Source: Bacteroidia bacterium (GTDB taxonomy: Bacteria > Bacteroidota > Bacteroidia > Bacteroidales > Prolixibacteraceae). Taken from it: a stretch of DNA of 43,351 nt. The stretch is taken from the NCBI GenBank assembly GCA_026391315.1, contig JAPLDT010000008.1:1-43351 (forward strand), read 5' to 3'. A program made the position numbers and the translations under genes. The notes under the pieces were generated by a model. The model was given only the letters and a program-made list of their open reading frames with translations, ran no database searches and had not been told where the DNA came from. Shown piece after piece: positions 1-7,800 of this stretch (positions within the stretch are counted from its first letter, which is position 1; each line of letters begins with the position of its first letter).

Positions 1-174
1 CTGAAATCGCGCGTTCCTGAAAGCGATCCAGGGAAAATGTATGTCGATATAGTTGAAATGTTCAGAACCCGTAAAGAGCCACGCAGTCACCAGAGTATCC
101 TAACCGAAGTGGCTGTACTTGAAGCATTGGAAAAATCGGCATCGAACGAAAAATGGGAAGAAGTAGTCATCTAA
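1..174 (+). CDS. Gfo/Idh/MocA family oxidoreductase, C-terminal end (partial)
   Basis: The reading frame is open from base 1 to a TAA at 172-174 and gives 57 residues, so the gene begins outside the window. The visible part contains a stretch reading DIVEMFRTRKEP followed by an alpha-helical tail (SILTEVAVLEALEKSA). A 'membrane of the family' ending of this kind, with F-x-R-T-x-K-x-P then a helix that packs on the domain, is usual in Gfo/Idh/MocA dehydrogenases, which oxidise or reduce sugars using NAD(P). The nucleotide-binding domain is not visible, so the assignment rests on a short C-terminal match. It lies 46 bp before an FHS sugar permease on the same strand, which fits sugar metabolism. 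Confidence 0.6.
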   Translation: MKSRVPESDPGKMYVDIVEMFRTRKEPRSHQSILTEVAVLEALEKSASNEKWEEVVI

Positions 175-220
175 AAAAAGTGACAACAAACTGGTTAATA
201 ATTATTTAAATAGCCATCAC

Positions 221-1555
221 ATGAAAAAGAAGATAGAATTGGTACATGCAGGTTCGTTGTCTACTCAGAACACAGTCATCTCAATAATGATCATTGCATT
301 GTTGTTCTTTATTTTCGGTTTTACTACATGGATCAATGCGATTTTAATACCCTATTTTAAGATTTCATGTGAATTAAATAATGTCCAGTCTTTATTGGTA
401 GCTTTTGCCTTCTACATCGCCTATTTTGTGATGGCAATACCTTCCGCACACCTATTGGAAAAAGTTGGATTTAAAAAAGGGATAATGATTGGTTTCTGGA
501 TTATGGCCCTTGGCGCCCTTATTTTTGTACCTGCCGCTTTGACCAGGACTTATGGGATATTCCTTTTGGGGCTCTTCTCAATCGGGACAGGCCTGGCCAT
601 ATTGCAACCTGCTGCCAATACCTACATTACCATGATCGGTTCAAAAGAAAGGGCAGCACAGCGAATGAGCATTATGGGCGTTTGTAATAAAACTGCCGGG
701 ATCATTGCCCCGTTATTATTAGCTGCTGCAATACTAAGGCCAACTGATACTGAGTTATTTAAACAGTTACCGCTGATGGACGAAGTAACAAGAAATGCTG
801 CATTGGATGAATTGATACGACGGGTGATTGTCCCCTATGCCTGTATGGCAGTTGTTCTTTTCGGACTTGGATTGATGATCAGATATTCCATATTGCCGGA
901 AATAGATACCAACAATGAAAATCCTGCGTTGGCTGATGCAAATTCAGTTAAAACCAGTATCATTCAATTTCCGCATCTCATTCTTGGTGCTATCGCAATA
1001 TTTCTGCATGTGGGATCACAGGTTACCGGTATCAACACAATCATCGGATATGCCCGATCGCTGGACCTGCCATTACTGGAAGCAAAAGTATTCCCATCCT
1101 ATATCCTGGGCATAACGATGTCAGGGTTTTTACTGGGTATTGTCCTTATTCCAAAATTCATTAACCATCTCAATGTGCTGCGTGTATGTACAACATCGGC
1201 CATTGTGCTGACCCTGTTGTTTTTCATTGTGCGTGGCCAGGTAACTTTTCTTGGTCATACTGCTGCTCTGTCAATATGGTTTCTCGTGATATTGGGACTT
1301 TCCAATTCGTTGATGTGGTCGGCTATATGGCCACTGGCGCTCAATGGACTGGGACGGTTTACCAAAATGGGAGGATCAATTCTAATCATGGGTTTATGCG
1401 GAAGCGCTATCGTACCTCTTATATACGGATATTTCGCCGATCGTTACAATCCACACGCCGCATACTGGGTGCTGTTGCCCTGTTATATTTATCTGTTTTA
1501 TTATGCCTATTACGGTTATCGTGTTAAAAATTGGTCATTAAGAAAAGTGGTATAA
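221..1555 (+). CDS. FHS-type sugar permease (major facilitator superfamily)
   Basis: This 444-residue protein is an inner-membrane transporter of about 12 membrane helices in the FucP/GluP (fucose, glucose/galactose:H+ symporter) branch of the MFS. Helix 1 carries FFIFGFTTWINAILIPYFK-like sequence typical of the family, and the fourth-helix motif GLAILQPAANTYIT matches the family's G-x-x-x-LQ/E-x-AAN-P signature. The position equivalent to the E. coli FucP helix-4 glutamate is Gln, which is common in the glucose/galactose members. No Shine-Dalgarno sequence is present before the ATG; the leader is AT-rich as usual in Bacteroidota. It follows an oxidoreductase fragment and precedes the remnant of an amidohydrolase, suggesting an original amino-sugar or sugar-acid uptake operon. 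The substrate cannot be read from sequence. Confidence 0.88.
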   Translation: MKKKIELVHAGSLSTQNTVISIMIIALLFFIFGFTTWINAILIPYFKISCELNNVQSLLVAFAFYIAYFVMAIPSAHLLEKVGFKKGIMIGFWIMALGALIFVPAALTRTYGIFLLGLFSIGTGLAILQPAANTYITMIGSKERAAQRMSIMGVCNKTAGIIAPLLLAAAILRPTDTELFKQLPLMDEVTRNAALDELIRRVIVPYACMAVVLFGLGLMIRYSILPEIDTNNENPALADANSVKTSIIQFPHLILGAIAIFLHVGSQVTGINTIIGYARSLDLPLLEAKVFPSYILGITMSGFLLGIVLIPKFINHLNVLRVCTTSAIVLTLLFFIVRGQVTFLGHTAALSIWFLVILGLSNSLMWSAIWPLALNGLGRFTKMGGSILIMGLCGSAIVPLIYGYFADRYNPHAAYWVLLPCYIYLFYYAYYGYRVKNWSLRKVV

Positions 1556-1587
1556 GCATTAAACTGATAATAAATCGCAAGAAAATT

Positions 1588-1704
1588 ATGGGCTCAGATT
1601 GTAAATTCTTAAAAATATATAACGGGCTGGCAGTATCTCCATCGGGCATTATTAAAAATGCAACTGTTTTAGTAAGGTCCGGCATTATAGAGACAGTTTC
1701 TGAA
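1588..1704 (+). pseudogene. Amidohydrolase gene, 5' remnant (possibly NagA-like)
   Basis: From ATG 1588 the frame reads about 39 residues with the pattern KIYNGLAVSPSGIIKNATVL then VRSGIIETVSEG. This matches the N-terminal small beta domain of metal-dependent amidohydrolases (xI-xNG-x-VxxPxG-xI-xxxxVLVxxGxI-xxV), seen for example in GlcNAc-6-phosphate deacetylases and dihydroorotases. The frame then runs without a stop into an IS3-type transposase fragment, so the metal-binding HxH motif and the whole barrel are missing. The junction near 1705 is estimated from where the similarity changes; it could be off by about 20 bp. The gene followed the FHS permease closely (32 bp from its stop), so it was probably in the same operon. 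NagA identity is only a possibility suggested by the NagB-like gene at 10077. Confidence 0.55.
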
Positions 1705-2034
1705 GGCAACCTGAAAGTTTTTCAAAAAGCGATTGCAGACTTTGGAAAGCCAGAAATAGTAAACTCGGATCAAGGTTCTCAATGTACTTGTGAAGGCTGG
1801 GCTGAATATCTTACAAAACAAGGGATTATAATCAGCGTGGACGGAAAAGGAAGATGCCTGGATAACATTTGGATTGAAAGACTTTGGAGAACAATTAAAC
1901 AAGAGTATATTTACCTTAACCCAGCAGGAGACTGTAAAGTCCTTTTCAAGGGGTTAAGAAAGTTCCTTGATTATTGTTCCCATCGAAGCCTTGACCGTAG
2001 AACACCATTTGATTGGTACGAATGTGCAGCTTAG
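1705..2034 (+). mobile_element. IS3-family transposase (OrfB) C-terminal fragment
   Basis: The frame from about 1705 to the TAG at 2032-2034 reads the C-terminal half of an IS3-family DDE transposase. The second catalytic Asp is in NSDQGSQ and the catalytic Glu in DNIWIERLWRTIKQEYIYLN; the segment ends with the usual SHRSLDRRTPFDWY-type tail (equivalent to HKRPHQ...P). The first catalytic Asp region, the HTH-bearing OrfA and the left end of the element are absent, so it cannot transpose by itself. It is fused in frame to the remnant of an amidohydrolase, giving a chimeric open frame from 1531. The right end of the element lies somewhere between 2035 and about 2125; I cannot fix the terminal inverted repeat without the left end for comparison. 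Confidence 0.82.
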
Positions 2035-2101
2035 AAAATGAGCAAAGAAACGAAAAAAGGCGTTTATGAGGTAACCCCTCTAATCTTAAAAACCAACTCC
2101 G

Positions 2102-2404
2102 GTGGTTGAACAATCGGGAGTATTAAAGAATGCCATAGCGCCTGGAGCTGTTCCGGTTGAAAACCAATTCAAAATAGCAGATACTGACGATTTTAGTAGT
2201 TTGGGAAATCTATTCCCTTGTGGTTTTCCGGGTACACCTCTCGATATTGCCAAGGTGGCTATTTTTCTGGCTTCCGATGATGCAAGATATATAATCGGTC
2301 AAACAATAGTAGTTGATGGTGGAACTACCTCGTGGATGTCTTTCAGCGAAGGTTACCGCGAAATTGGTCTGCAGTTAGGAAAAGGGTACGTTCCGGGACT
2401 ATAA
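2102..2404 (+). pseudogene. Short-chain dehydrogenase/reductase, C-terminal remnant
   Basis: The open frame ends at TAA 2402-2404. From about residue 9 it reads NAIAPGAVPVE, which is the conserved segment after the SDR active site (usually N-x-I-x-PG), followed by FPGTPLDIAKVAIFLASDDARYIIGQ and VVDGG, the classical SDR C-terminal pattern. The Rossmann TGxxxGxG motif, NNAG and the Ser-Tyr-Lys catalytic residues are missing. The lost part would have lain to the left, where the IS3 fragment now sits. The GTG at 2102 is an arbitrary start inside or next to the element. An intact SDR gene follows 81 bp downstream, so the remnant and the intact gene were probably neighbours in one sugar or polyol dehydrogenase operon. 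Confidence 0.75.
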
Positions 2405-2472
2405 ACAAATAAATTTTGATACAAAATTGAAGGCAATAGGGTACAATTAATTCTTGTATTTATTTTAAGTTG

Positions 2473-2480
2473 AAAGGGGG
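2473..2480 (+). promoter_or_regulatory. Shine-Dalgarno-like site for the SDR gene
   Basis: AAAGGGGG lies 5 bases before ATG 2486. Most genes in the window have no such site, so it supports this start. Confidence 0.55.
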
Positions 2481-2485
2481 AACAG

Positions 2486-3274
2486 ATGAGAGTTGATTTA
2501 AAAAATAAGGTAGTAATTATCACTGGAGCAACATCCGGTATTGGACGTGGTATGGCGTTCATCTTTGCTGATAACGGAGCGACAGTGGTGATAAACGGTA
2601 TAGATGAGGAGGGAGGAAACAAGGTTGTGGAGGAAATCAGGTCAGCAGGTGGGAAGGCAATCTTTATTAAAGCCAATGTGGGCGATGCAAATGAAGCTCA
2701 GGCCTTGGCAGACAAGACTATTGAAGAATTCGGTAAGATTGATATCCTTATTAATAATGCCGGAATAAATATTGGTTTGAAGGACAGGGGCCCAATCCAT
2801 GAATTTCCTGATGACATGTGGAAAAAGATCATAAATGTTGATCTTGACGGCGTCTACTATTGTAGTAAAGCTGTACTTCAAAGCATGACCAAAAATGGAT
2901 ATGGGAAAATTATCAACATCAGTTCCATTGTCGGAGTAGTGCCATTAAGAAATCAATGCGCCTTCGCCGCAGCTAAAGCAGGAGTTATTCAACTCACCAA
3001 AGCGATGGCAATTGAACTGGCCCCGTTTGGAATAAATGTGAATGTTATTTGTCCGGGTTCAATCCAAATTCCCAGCATGATGGAAAGCGGCGGAATGTAC
3101 AGTGACAACAGGTTTGAAAGTATCATGTCGCATATTCCTATGAAAAGACCCGGAACACCCCAGGATATAGGATATGCTGCTCTTTATCTTGCGTCAGATC
3201 AGGCGAACTATGTAACCGGCGCGGTGCATATCGTTGACGGGGGCTGGACTTGCGGATTTGGAAGGGATTGGTAA
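2486..3274 (+). CDS. Short-chain dehydrogenase/reductase with Phe in place of the catalytic Tyr
   Basis: A complete 262-residue classical SDR. It has the cofactor motif TGATSGIG at residues 13-20, NNAG at 90-93, the catalytic-type Ser147 in ISSIVG, and Lys164. The position 13 residues after Ser147, where the YxxxK tyrosine should be, is Phe160 (codon TTC at 2963-2965), giving FAAAK. The C-terminus has PGTPQDIGYAALYLASD and VDGG as usual. SDRs of this length act on sugars, polyols or keto-acids with NAD(P); lacking the acid/base Tyr, this protein may be inactive, may bind only, or may use another residue. Residue 39 region (NGID) suggests the end of beta 2 but cofactor preference is uncertain. 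It precedes a cupin and a RhaT-like transporter with 50-bp and 13-bp gaps, so the three are probably co-transcribed. Confidence 0.85.
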   Translation: MRVDLKNKVVIITGATSGIGRGMAFIFADNGATVVINGIDEEGGNKVVEEIRSAGGKAIFIKANVGDANEAQALADKTIEEFGKIDILINNAGINIGLKDRGPIHEFPDDMWKKIINVDLDGVYYCSKAVLQSMTKNGYGKIINISSIVGVVPLRNQCAFAAAKAGVIQLTKAMAIELAPFGINVNVICPGSIQIPSMMESGGMYSDNRFESIMSHIPMKRPGTPQDIGYAALYLASDQANYVTGAVHIVDGGWTCGFGRDW

Positions 3275-3311
3275 AAATGAGATCCTATTTTGAAAATATT
3301 ATTTAAATAAT

Positions 3312-3319
3312 AAGGAGGT
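3312..3319 (+). promoter_or_regulatory. Strong Shine-Dalgarno site for the cupin gene
   Basis: AAGGAGGT lies 5 bases before ATG 3325 and is nearly a full anti-SD complement. This is unusual for Bacteroidota, where SD sites are rarely used; rplI (21693) has one too, so it is not by itself proof of transfer. Confidence 0.75.
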
Positions 3320-3324
3320 ATAAT

Positions 3325-3735
3325 ATGGGCAAAGGTAAAGTTATAAACTCGTGGGAGGTAAAGTCTTTTGTTGTTGACAATACCTATTCTTCAAAGATGC
3401 TTATGGATAATATTGTTGCAGGAGGGAAGTCCATCCACATCAATGAAGGTACTTTAAAAGCAGGATGCAGTACACCAGGAGGAACACATCCCGTAACAGA
3501 AATTTACTACATAGTAAAGGGTGAGGCAGTTCTTCATCTCGGGGAAGAACAAATCGACATCAGACCTGGCAGCGTAGTGTATATACCGGCAGACGTTTTC
3601 CACGCGCTTGATAATAAGAGCCAGACTGAAGACTTTATATTATTAACCTTCTGGGAAGATGCAAATGATAATGAACTATATCATGAACGAATAAAAGTGT
3701 GGGGGAAATCTTTTAAAACAATAAACGAAGATTAG
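3325..3735 (+). CDS. Cupin-domain protein
   Basis: A 136-residue single-domain cupin (Cupin_2 type). The first cupin motif is visible around residues 50-75 as GGTHPVTEIYYIVKGEAVLHLG (H and E metal ligands in the H-x3-E-x6-G pattern, slightly altered), and the second as PGSVVYIPADVFHALDN (residues about 88-104) with the expected Pro, Gly and His. The ends are short extensions and no signal peptide is seen, so it should be cytoplasmic. Small cupins in sugar operons are often isomerases or lyases for sugar acids or 4-deoxy uronates, but the reaction cannot be deduced. It lies between an SDR and a RhaT-like transporter in one likely operon. Confidence 0.82.
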   Translation: MGKGKVINSWEVKSFVVDNTYSSKMLMDNIVAGGKSIHINEGTLKAGCSTPGGTHPVTEIYYIVKGEAVLHLGEEQIDIRPGSVVYIPADVFHALDNKSQTEDFILLTFWEDANDNELYHERIKVWGKSFKTINED

Positions 3736-3748
3736 CAAAATAAAAAAA

Positions 3749-4798
3749 ATGGAAATAATTATCGGATTAATTTTTGTCACTCTTGCCGGATTTGGCACCG
3801 GGGCAGGTGCCTGGCCGATGAAAATCATTAAAAATATTCACTTTGAACAATATGTGTTTTATAGCATGCTTTTTGGCATTGTGATATATCCATGGATCAT
3901 CGTTTTAATAAATGTTCCGGAACCCATTCTTTTAATTAAAACTGTTGGGTTTAAACCGTTACTTATCTCCAATCTGTTAACAATGGCCTGGGGTGTAGCA
4001 AATTTATTGTATATGATTTGCGTTATTAGAATAGGGGCAGCACTCACAGGAGCTATTTTGTCTGCACTTGGAATGTCAGTCGGAGTTATTGTCCCACTTG
4101 TGTTAAAAGGTAGCGGACTATTTATCAATGCTCCAAACCTGATTTCAGTACCAGGTATTATCATTCTGATTGGGTTATTTGTAATCATTGTTGGTGTGAC
4201 ATTGGTAAGTATTGCAGGATTTGGCCGGGAAAAGATATTAGGAAGTCAAAGTAAGCAGATAAAAAAAGAACAGGCATCAGGAAATTTCCGGCAAGGATTA
4301 CTACTGGTAATAGTCGCTGGAATTCTCTCTTGCGGTCTGGGACTCGCGTTTGTTTATAGTCAGGGACCAATTATTGAGGCTGTAAAGCAACAGGGTGCCG
4401 GTGAAATAACTGCAAATTTTACTGTTTGGGCATTGGTTTGTATGGGAGGTGTTTTAATTAACCTTATGTATGTTGCCTTTATGATGACAAAGAATAAAAC
4501 CTGGAGTCTGCTTTTTGCCCGAAAGGATGAAATTTTATATGGCGCCATAATTGGCATTCAATTTATTGTCTCAATTATACTGATGGGCAGAGGAATGGTG
4601 TTACTGGGTATTCTTGGCGCATCTGTTGGTTATGGAATCCAACAGTCAATGCAGGTTGTTGGTAACCAGGTTGTAGGATTTGTGAGCGGAGAATGATGGA
4701 AAGGAGTAAAAGGCAAGCCAAGAAAAATGATGTATCTCGCTTTAGGCGTTATACTGATTGCCGTGATTATCCTTGCATACAGTAATACAGTTGTTTAA
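3749..4798 (+). pseudogene. RhaT-like sugar/H+ symporter interrupted near its end by an in-frame TGA
   Basis: The frame from ATG 3749 encodes a polytopic inner-membrane protein related to the L-rhamnose:H+ symporter (drug/metabolite transporter superfamily), starting with LAGFGTGAGAWPMKIIK, a family-typical first helix. It stops at TGA 4694-4696 after 315 residues. In the same frame the next 33 codons to TAA 4796-4798 read WKGVKGKPRK followed by a 20-residue hydrophobic helix, the conserved end of this family (GE-WKG-x-x-GKP, then the last membrane span). The TGA is part of a tandem ATGATG at 4693-4698; removing one ATG would restore GEWKG. The gene therefore appears to have lost its final helix through a three-base duplication. 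A shortened but functional protein or stop-codon readthrough cannot be excluded. It may take up the sugar metabolised by the neighbouring SDR and cupin. Confidence 0.8.
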
Positions 4799-4830
4799 AA
4801 TATTTTTTAGCAGTTAAAATAAATTAAAGG

Positions 4831-6930
4831 ATGATAAACAATACACAATTTAAACAGTTTCTAACTATTCTGCTTTTTGTTTTAATCAGTTCAATCGTAC
4901 AGGGACAAAGCAAACCGAAGGAGGACCGCTATATAGGCAAATATTGTGAAGGTACCGGTGATGCTGATTTTCTTCGTCTGATTGACGAATCGTTTGCCTT
5001 TTTCCACCCCAATCCGGTAGTTCCAAACCTGACAATGGTATATAAACCCGAGTGGGATACCTTCACTGAAGGCGCTGGCTGGGGAGCCTGGTGGATTCAA
5101 AACAGCTATGGATTTTCCTATGCTTCTACTCCTTTTTTGCAGGAGCCCTGGTCCTCAATGCTACAACGATCCTGGGATATTTTTTGGGACAATCAGGGCG
5201 ATGGTAAGCGTAAGGGTCTGTGGGGTGACGGTAAACCAAATAATCTTTCAGAATTAATAGCTCCCGACGGCTGTCTTGGAGATGCAGCAGCTCCCGGAAG
5301 AATAGCCTTTAGGCAAGGCGACGGCAATGTGGAAATACACGACTGGTTCTATGAGGCTACAGCAGCTGGTGTGGTAATGCAATCAGAAATTTTACTGGTT
5401 GGCCGCGATTTAAAGACGATTAAGCATTATTTGCCAAAAATGGAGCGTGCCTGCAATTTCATCGAAAAGGCCCGGGATACGACGAACAACCTGTTTCTTG
5501 TCGGTCCGGCCTGCAACTTGCTGGCGCCGAGCTACGGCGGTGTCAAACAGCCCTATGGATCTTTCGGCAAAGGCTATTTGGCAGGCCTTACAATTACTTA
5601 TCTTGCGGCGCTGGACCGGATGACAGAACTTTACAAATTAACAGGCGACAAAGAAAAACTAGCCGAGTACGAATACCGAAAAAAGATCACCTGCCAATCT
5701 CTGCCAAAACTGATGACTCCGGATGGATATTTCGTAAAATCGGTCGAACCCGGAGGACTTAAACACGGGGTGTTGGGTCAAAAACAGTTTGGTTACCTGG
5801 AAGGGGTAGCCAATGCAGATGCAGTCGCATTGCGGGTTGTCGATGATAGAACTGCTGAAAGTATCTACAAACAGATCGCTGCGTTTCCGGCAATAAGACC
5901 TTTCGACTTTCTCCTTACAAACGCGCCGGGTCTTGACGATACCTATTGGAACTACGGCAATACAACTGGTAAGGGAATGGGAGGAATAAATGAATTTGGT
6001 TGTTGGGTCAATGGGGGAGTTTGGGGCACTGTTGAAGGCAGGGCTATTCTAATGTATTACCGCCTTGGAAAATTTGAGGACATTCGCCGTTCTGCTACCA
6101 GGGCGATGAAATGGGCCAAAGACTTCCGAATGGATGCTCCCTGGTCGCAATCAGGAGAAAATAGCAACAACATATGGTCTGATTCTGGTCAGTTTCGGGT
6201 CGGCGGTGTTGCCGTGATGATCGATAATTTTGCCATTCCTGCCGCAACGATCCGCGGACTGTTTGATTGCGAATATCGATCCGATTGCCTCATTCTTCGT
6301 CCCCGGATACCCGGATCGATTACCCGGTACACACAGAAGGAGCCAATCCGATTTGGAGAGAAGAGACTGTATCTTTCATGCATGAACGGCGGACCCAAAG
6401 TCAAGTCATTAAAAATCAATGGTAAGCCAGTGAATATCAAATCTTCTAACGAAGTAATTCTTCTGAACAATGAATTGCCAATGATGGCAAAAATTGAAAT
6501 CACAACGGAGGGAGGCTGGACAAATGAGTTACCGACAACGGTTTACCCTACAGTTCCTGCCCTCCTGACTGAGAACAGCACTAAAACAAAGGCTTCCGCC
6601 GAATTACCGGATTCATTGAAAAGGCCATTCGCTGTTCTTTCTGCGATGAAAAGCCTCCTGACCAATGAACCTGCTGCGGACTACGACAGGGCGTTCATCA
6701 CTGCGGCAATTGAAACGTGTGAGGACGCTCGGCTGCGTGTGACGATGGATCCCGGTCCAGGCTATTTCCGTCCCATCACGGTAGAACGCAAATCGGGTAT
6801 CAATCAATTCTATGAGAAAACCGCCCTCTCCATGTACAATGGTTTCAGCAATCGAATGGCTGGTTATGCCGAAAAGGGCACCATGCAACAAAAACGCGTA
6901 GCAGCTTTATTCTCAGAAGCGCAGAAGTAA
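4831..6930 (+). CDS. Secreted six-hairpin (alpha/alpha)6 glycosidase-like protein
   Basis: A 699-residue protein with a signal peptide (basic start, hydrophobic residues about 8-22, likely cleavage after VQG at 25), so it is periplasmic or surface-exposed. The middle (roughly residues 60-470) is rich in aromatic and Asp/Glu motifs typical of (alpha/alpha)6-barrel glycosidases, for example WGAWWIQNSYGFSY, GNVEIHDWFYEATAAG, FGYLEGVANADAVAL and NEFGCWVNGGVWGTVEG. A beta-sandwich domain follows (about 470-555, LILRPRIPGSITRY and a GEKRLYLSCMNGG segment), as in GH78/GH95-like and amylo-glucosidase-like enzymes. Residues 555-699 form an extra C-terminal part I cannot place. The exact glycoside hydrolase family and substrate are not recognisable. 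The neighbouring sugar transporters suggest it releases mono- or disaccharides from a plant or microbial polymer. Confidence 0.7.
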   Translation: MINNTQFKQFLTILLFVLISSIVQGQSKPKEDRYIGKYCEGTGDADFLRLIDESFAFFHPNPVVPNLTMVYKPEWDTFTEGAGWGAWWIQNSYGFSYASTPFLQEPWSSMLQRSWDIFWDNQGDGKRKGLWGDGKPNNLSELIAPDGCLGDAAAPGRIAFRQGDGNVEIHDWFYEATAAGVVMQSEILLVGRDLKTIKHYLPKMERACNFIEKARDTTNNLFLVGPACNLLAPSYGGVKQPYGSFGKGYLAGLTITYLAALDRMTELYKLTGDKEKLAEYEYRKKITCQSLPKLMTPDGYFVKSVEPGGLKHGVLGQKQFGYLEGVANADAVALRVVDDRTAESIYKQIAAFPAIRPFDFLLTNAPGLDDTYWNYGNTTGKGMGGINEFGCWVNGGVWGTVEGRAILMYYRLGKFEDIRRSATRAMKWAKDFRMDAPWSQSGENSNNIWSDSGQFRVGGVAVMIDNFAIPAATIRGLFDCEYRSDCLILRPRIPGSITRYTQKEPIRFGEKRLYLSCMNGGPKVKSLKINGKPVNIKSSNEVILLNNELPMMAKIEITTEGGWTNELPTTVYPTVPALLTENSTKTKASAELPDSLKRPFAVLSAMKSLLTNEPAADYDRAFITAAIETCEDARLRVTMDPGPGYFRPITVERKSGINQFYEKTALSMYNGFSNRMAGYAEKGTMQQKRVAALFSEAQK

Positions 6931-7028
6931 TATTTCGCTTTCTCTTCGTTTATTTGCCTGAAAAAGGGTAACTTGTAATACAACGGTTTTGTACTTCAAT
7001 CCATTGTCTCACAACTAATCCGATTGAT

Positions 7029-7319
7029 ATGGCAGTTGAACGGACTACGATTTTGATACCTGATGAGCGGATCATGGACAAAATATATCTGATCAGAGAT
7101 CAGAAAGTAATGCTTGACAGTGATTTGGCTGATTTGTATGGCGTTGAAACGAAAGTTTTAAAACAACAAGTCCGCAGAAATTCTGATCGTTCCAGGTTCC
7201 CTGGTCTCTCTGACTTCTTTTCTCCGTCTCATTGTTTCATCGTTTCCCATTCCCCCAATCTGAGAATGGTAACTAATGCTCATCTACAAATGATATTTAA
7301 AAAACTATATTTGTATTGA
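7029..7319 (+). pseudogene. ORF6N-domain protein, N-terminal remnant
   Basis: Residues 8-54 read [20 protein letters not shown], then [20 protein letters not shown] and VRRNSDR, the conserved ORF6N (KilA-N-like, DNA-binding) domain found on phages and as small chromosomal genes in Bacteroidota. Similarity ends abruptly at about base 7191, inside the domain; the expected continuation (RFP-x-DFMF) is replaced by a pyrimidine-rich stretch that encodes an unrelated tail to the TGA at 7317-7319. The rest of the gene is missing, so this is a broken copy. It sits in a decayed strip between two sugar-utilisation blocks. Confidence 0.75.
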
Positions 7320-7340
7320 ACTAACAATAACAAACAAACT

Positions 7341-7535
7341 TTGAAGGTATTTCCGGAGGATATAGCATTTAAAAAACTCCTTTCATCGGGAATCGATAAT
7401 GTACTGAGAGACATTTGTGGCTTTAATGAAATCTCTGATTATATGTTATTCAAAAAGGCTGCTAAGATTGAAAAAATTTTAAAACAGGTAAAAAATATCT
7501 CCTATAAATCTAGTTCCTTCGGATCTGAGCAATAA
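7341..7535 (+). pseudogene. Unidentified short open frame, probably a gene fragment
   Basis: A TTG-started 64-codon frame reading VFPEDIAFKKLLSSGIDNVL and later DYMLFKKAAKIEKILKQVKN. The amphipathic, Lys-rich helical text looks protein-like, but I do not recognise a family, and there is no good start codon or ribosome site. It follows the broken ORF6N gene by 21 bp and precedes more non-coding remnants, so a leftover of a larger gene is the likeliest reading. Confidence 0.3.
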
Positions 7536-7705
7536 CTATAGTAAGCGGGTGCTAATTTTACAATAGCCAGAAACTGTTTGGCAGTTGCCGAGGAAATTCT
7601 TGCCTCTCTGGCCAGACTGGAAGAATTTCCCGATTCCGAAGGATACAACAGATGTTAATCCTGAGGAACTCAAAATCCAGGTTATATTAATTGTTTGAAT
7701 TTTTT

Positions 7706-7713
7706 TATATTTG
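7706..7713 (+). promoter_or_regulatory. Bacteroidota-type -7 element (TATATTTG)
   Basis: TATATTTG fits TAnnTTTG and lies 87 bp before the DUF1080 start. No good TTTG is found 19-21 bp upstream, so only half of the promoter is convincing. Confidence 0.4.
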
Positions 7714-7722
7714 AGGTTGCTC

Positions 7723-7778
7723 CGAAAAGGCTGAATTCAAAGTTACGCAATGCGGAATTAGGAATTCCGGACTTTTCG
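7723..7778 (+). repeat. Nested hairpin in the leader of the DUF1080 operon
   Basis: An inner perfect 7-bp stem, CGGAATT / AATTCCG (7753-7759 and 7763-7769, loop AGG), lies inside an outer 7-bp pair, CGAAAAG / CTTTTCG (7723-7729 and 7772-7778). It ends 22 bp before ATG 7801, so it could affect translation or be a remnant of a mobile repeat. Confidence 0.45.
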
Positions 7779-7800
7779 AAGTTCACTTAATAGTAAAGTT

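Larger units (their letters stand above)
7536..7800. other. Decayed intergenic strip before the DUF1080 operon
   Basis: No complete gene is present. Two overlapping start-less open stretches look partly protein-like: 7567-7698 (reads LPRKFLPLWPDWKNFPIPKD before ending in a TGA) and a shorter one in another frame ending near 7657. I cannot place either in a family. The right half holds the hairpin and promoter element listed separately. Confidence 0.35.

Noticed and set aside
4694-4696. Selenocysteine codon in the RhaT-like gene
   Set aside because: The family has no Sec at this place, a normal Trp follows directly, and a simple ATG duplication explains the TGA.
7029-7535. Prophage or defence island
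   Set aside because: Only a broken ORF6N domain and an unknown fragment are present; no integrase, structural or nuclease genes accompany them.
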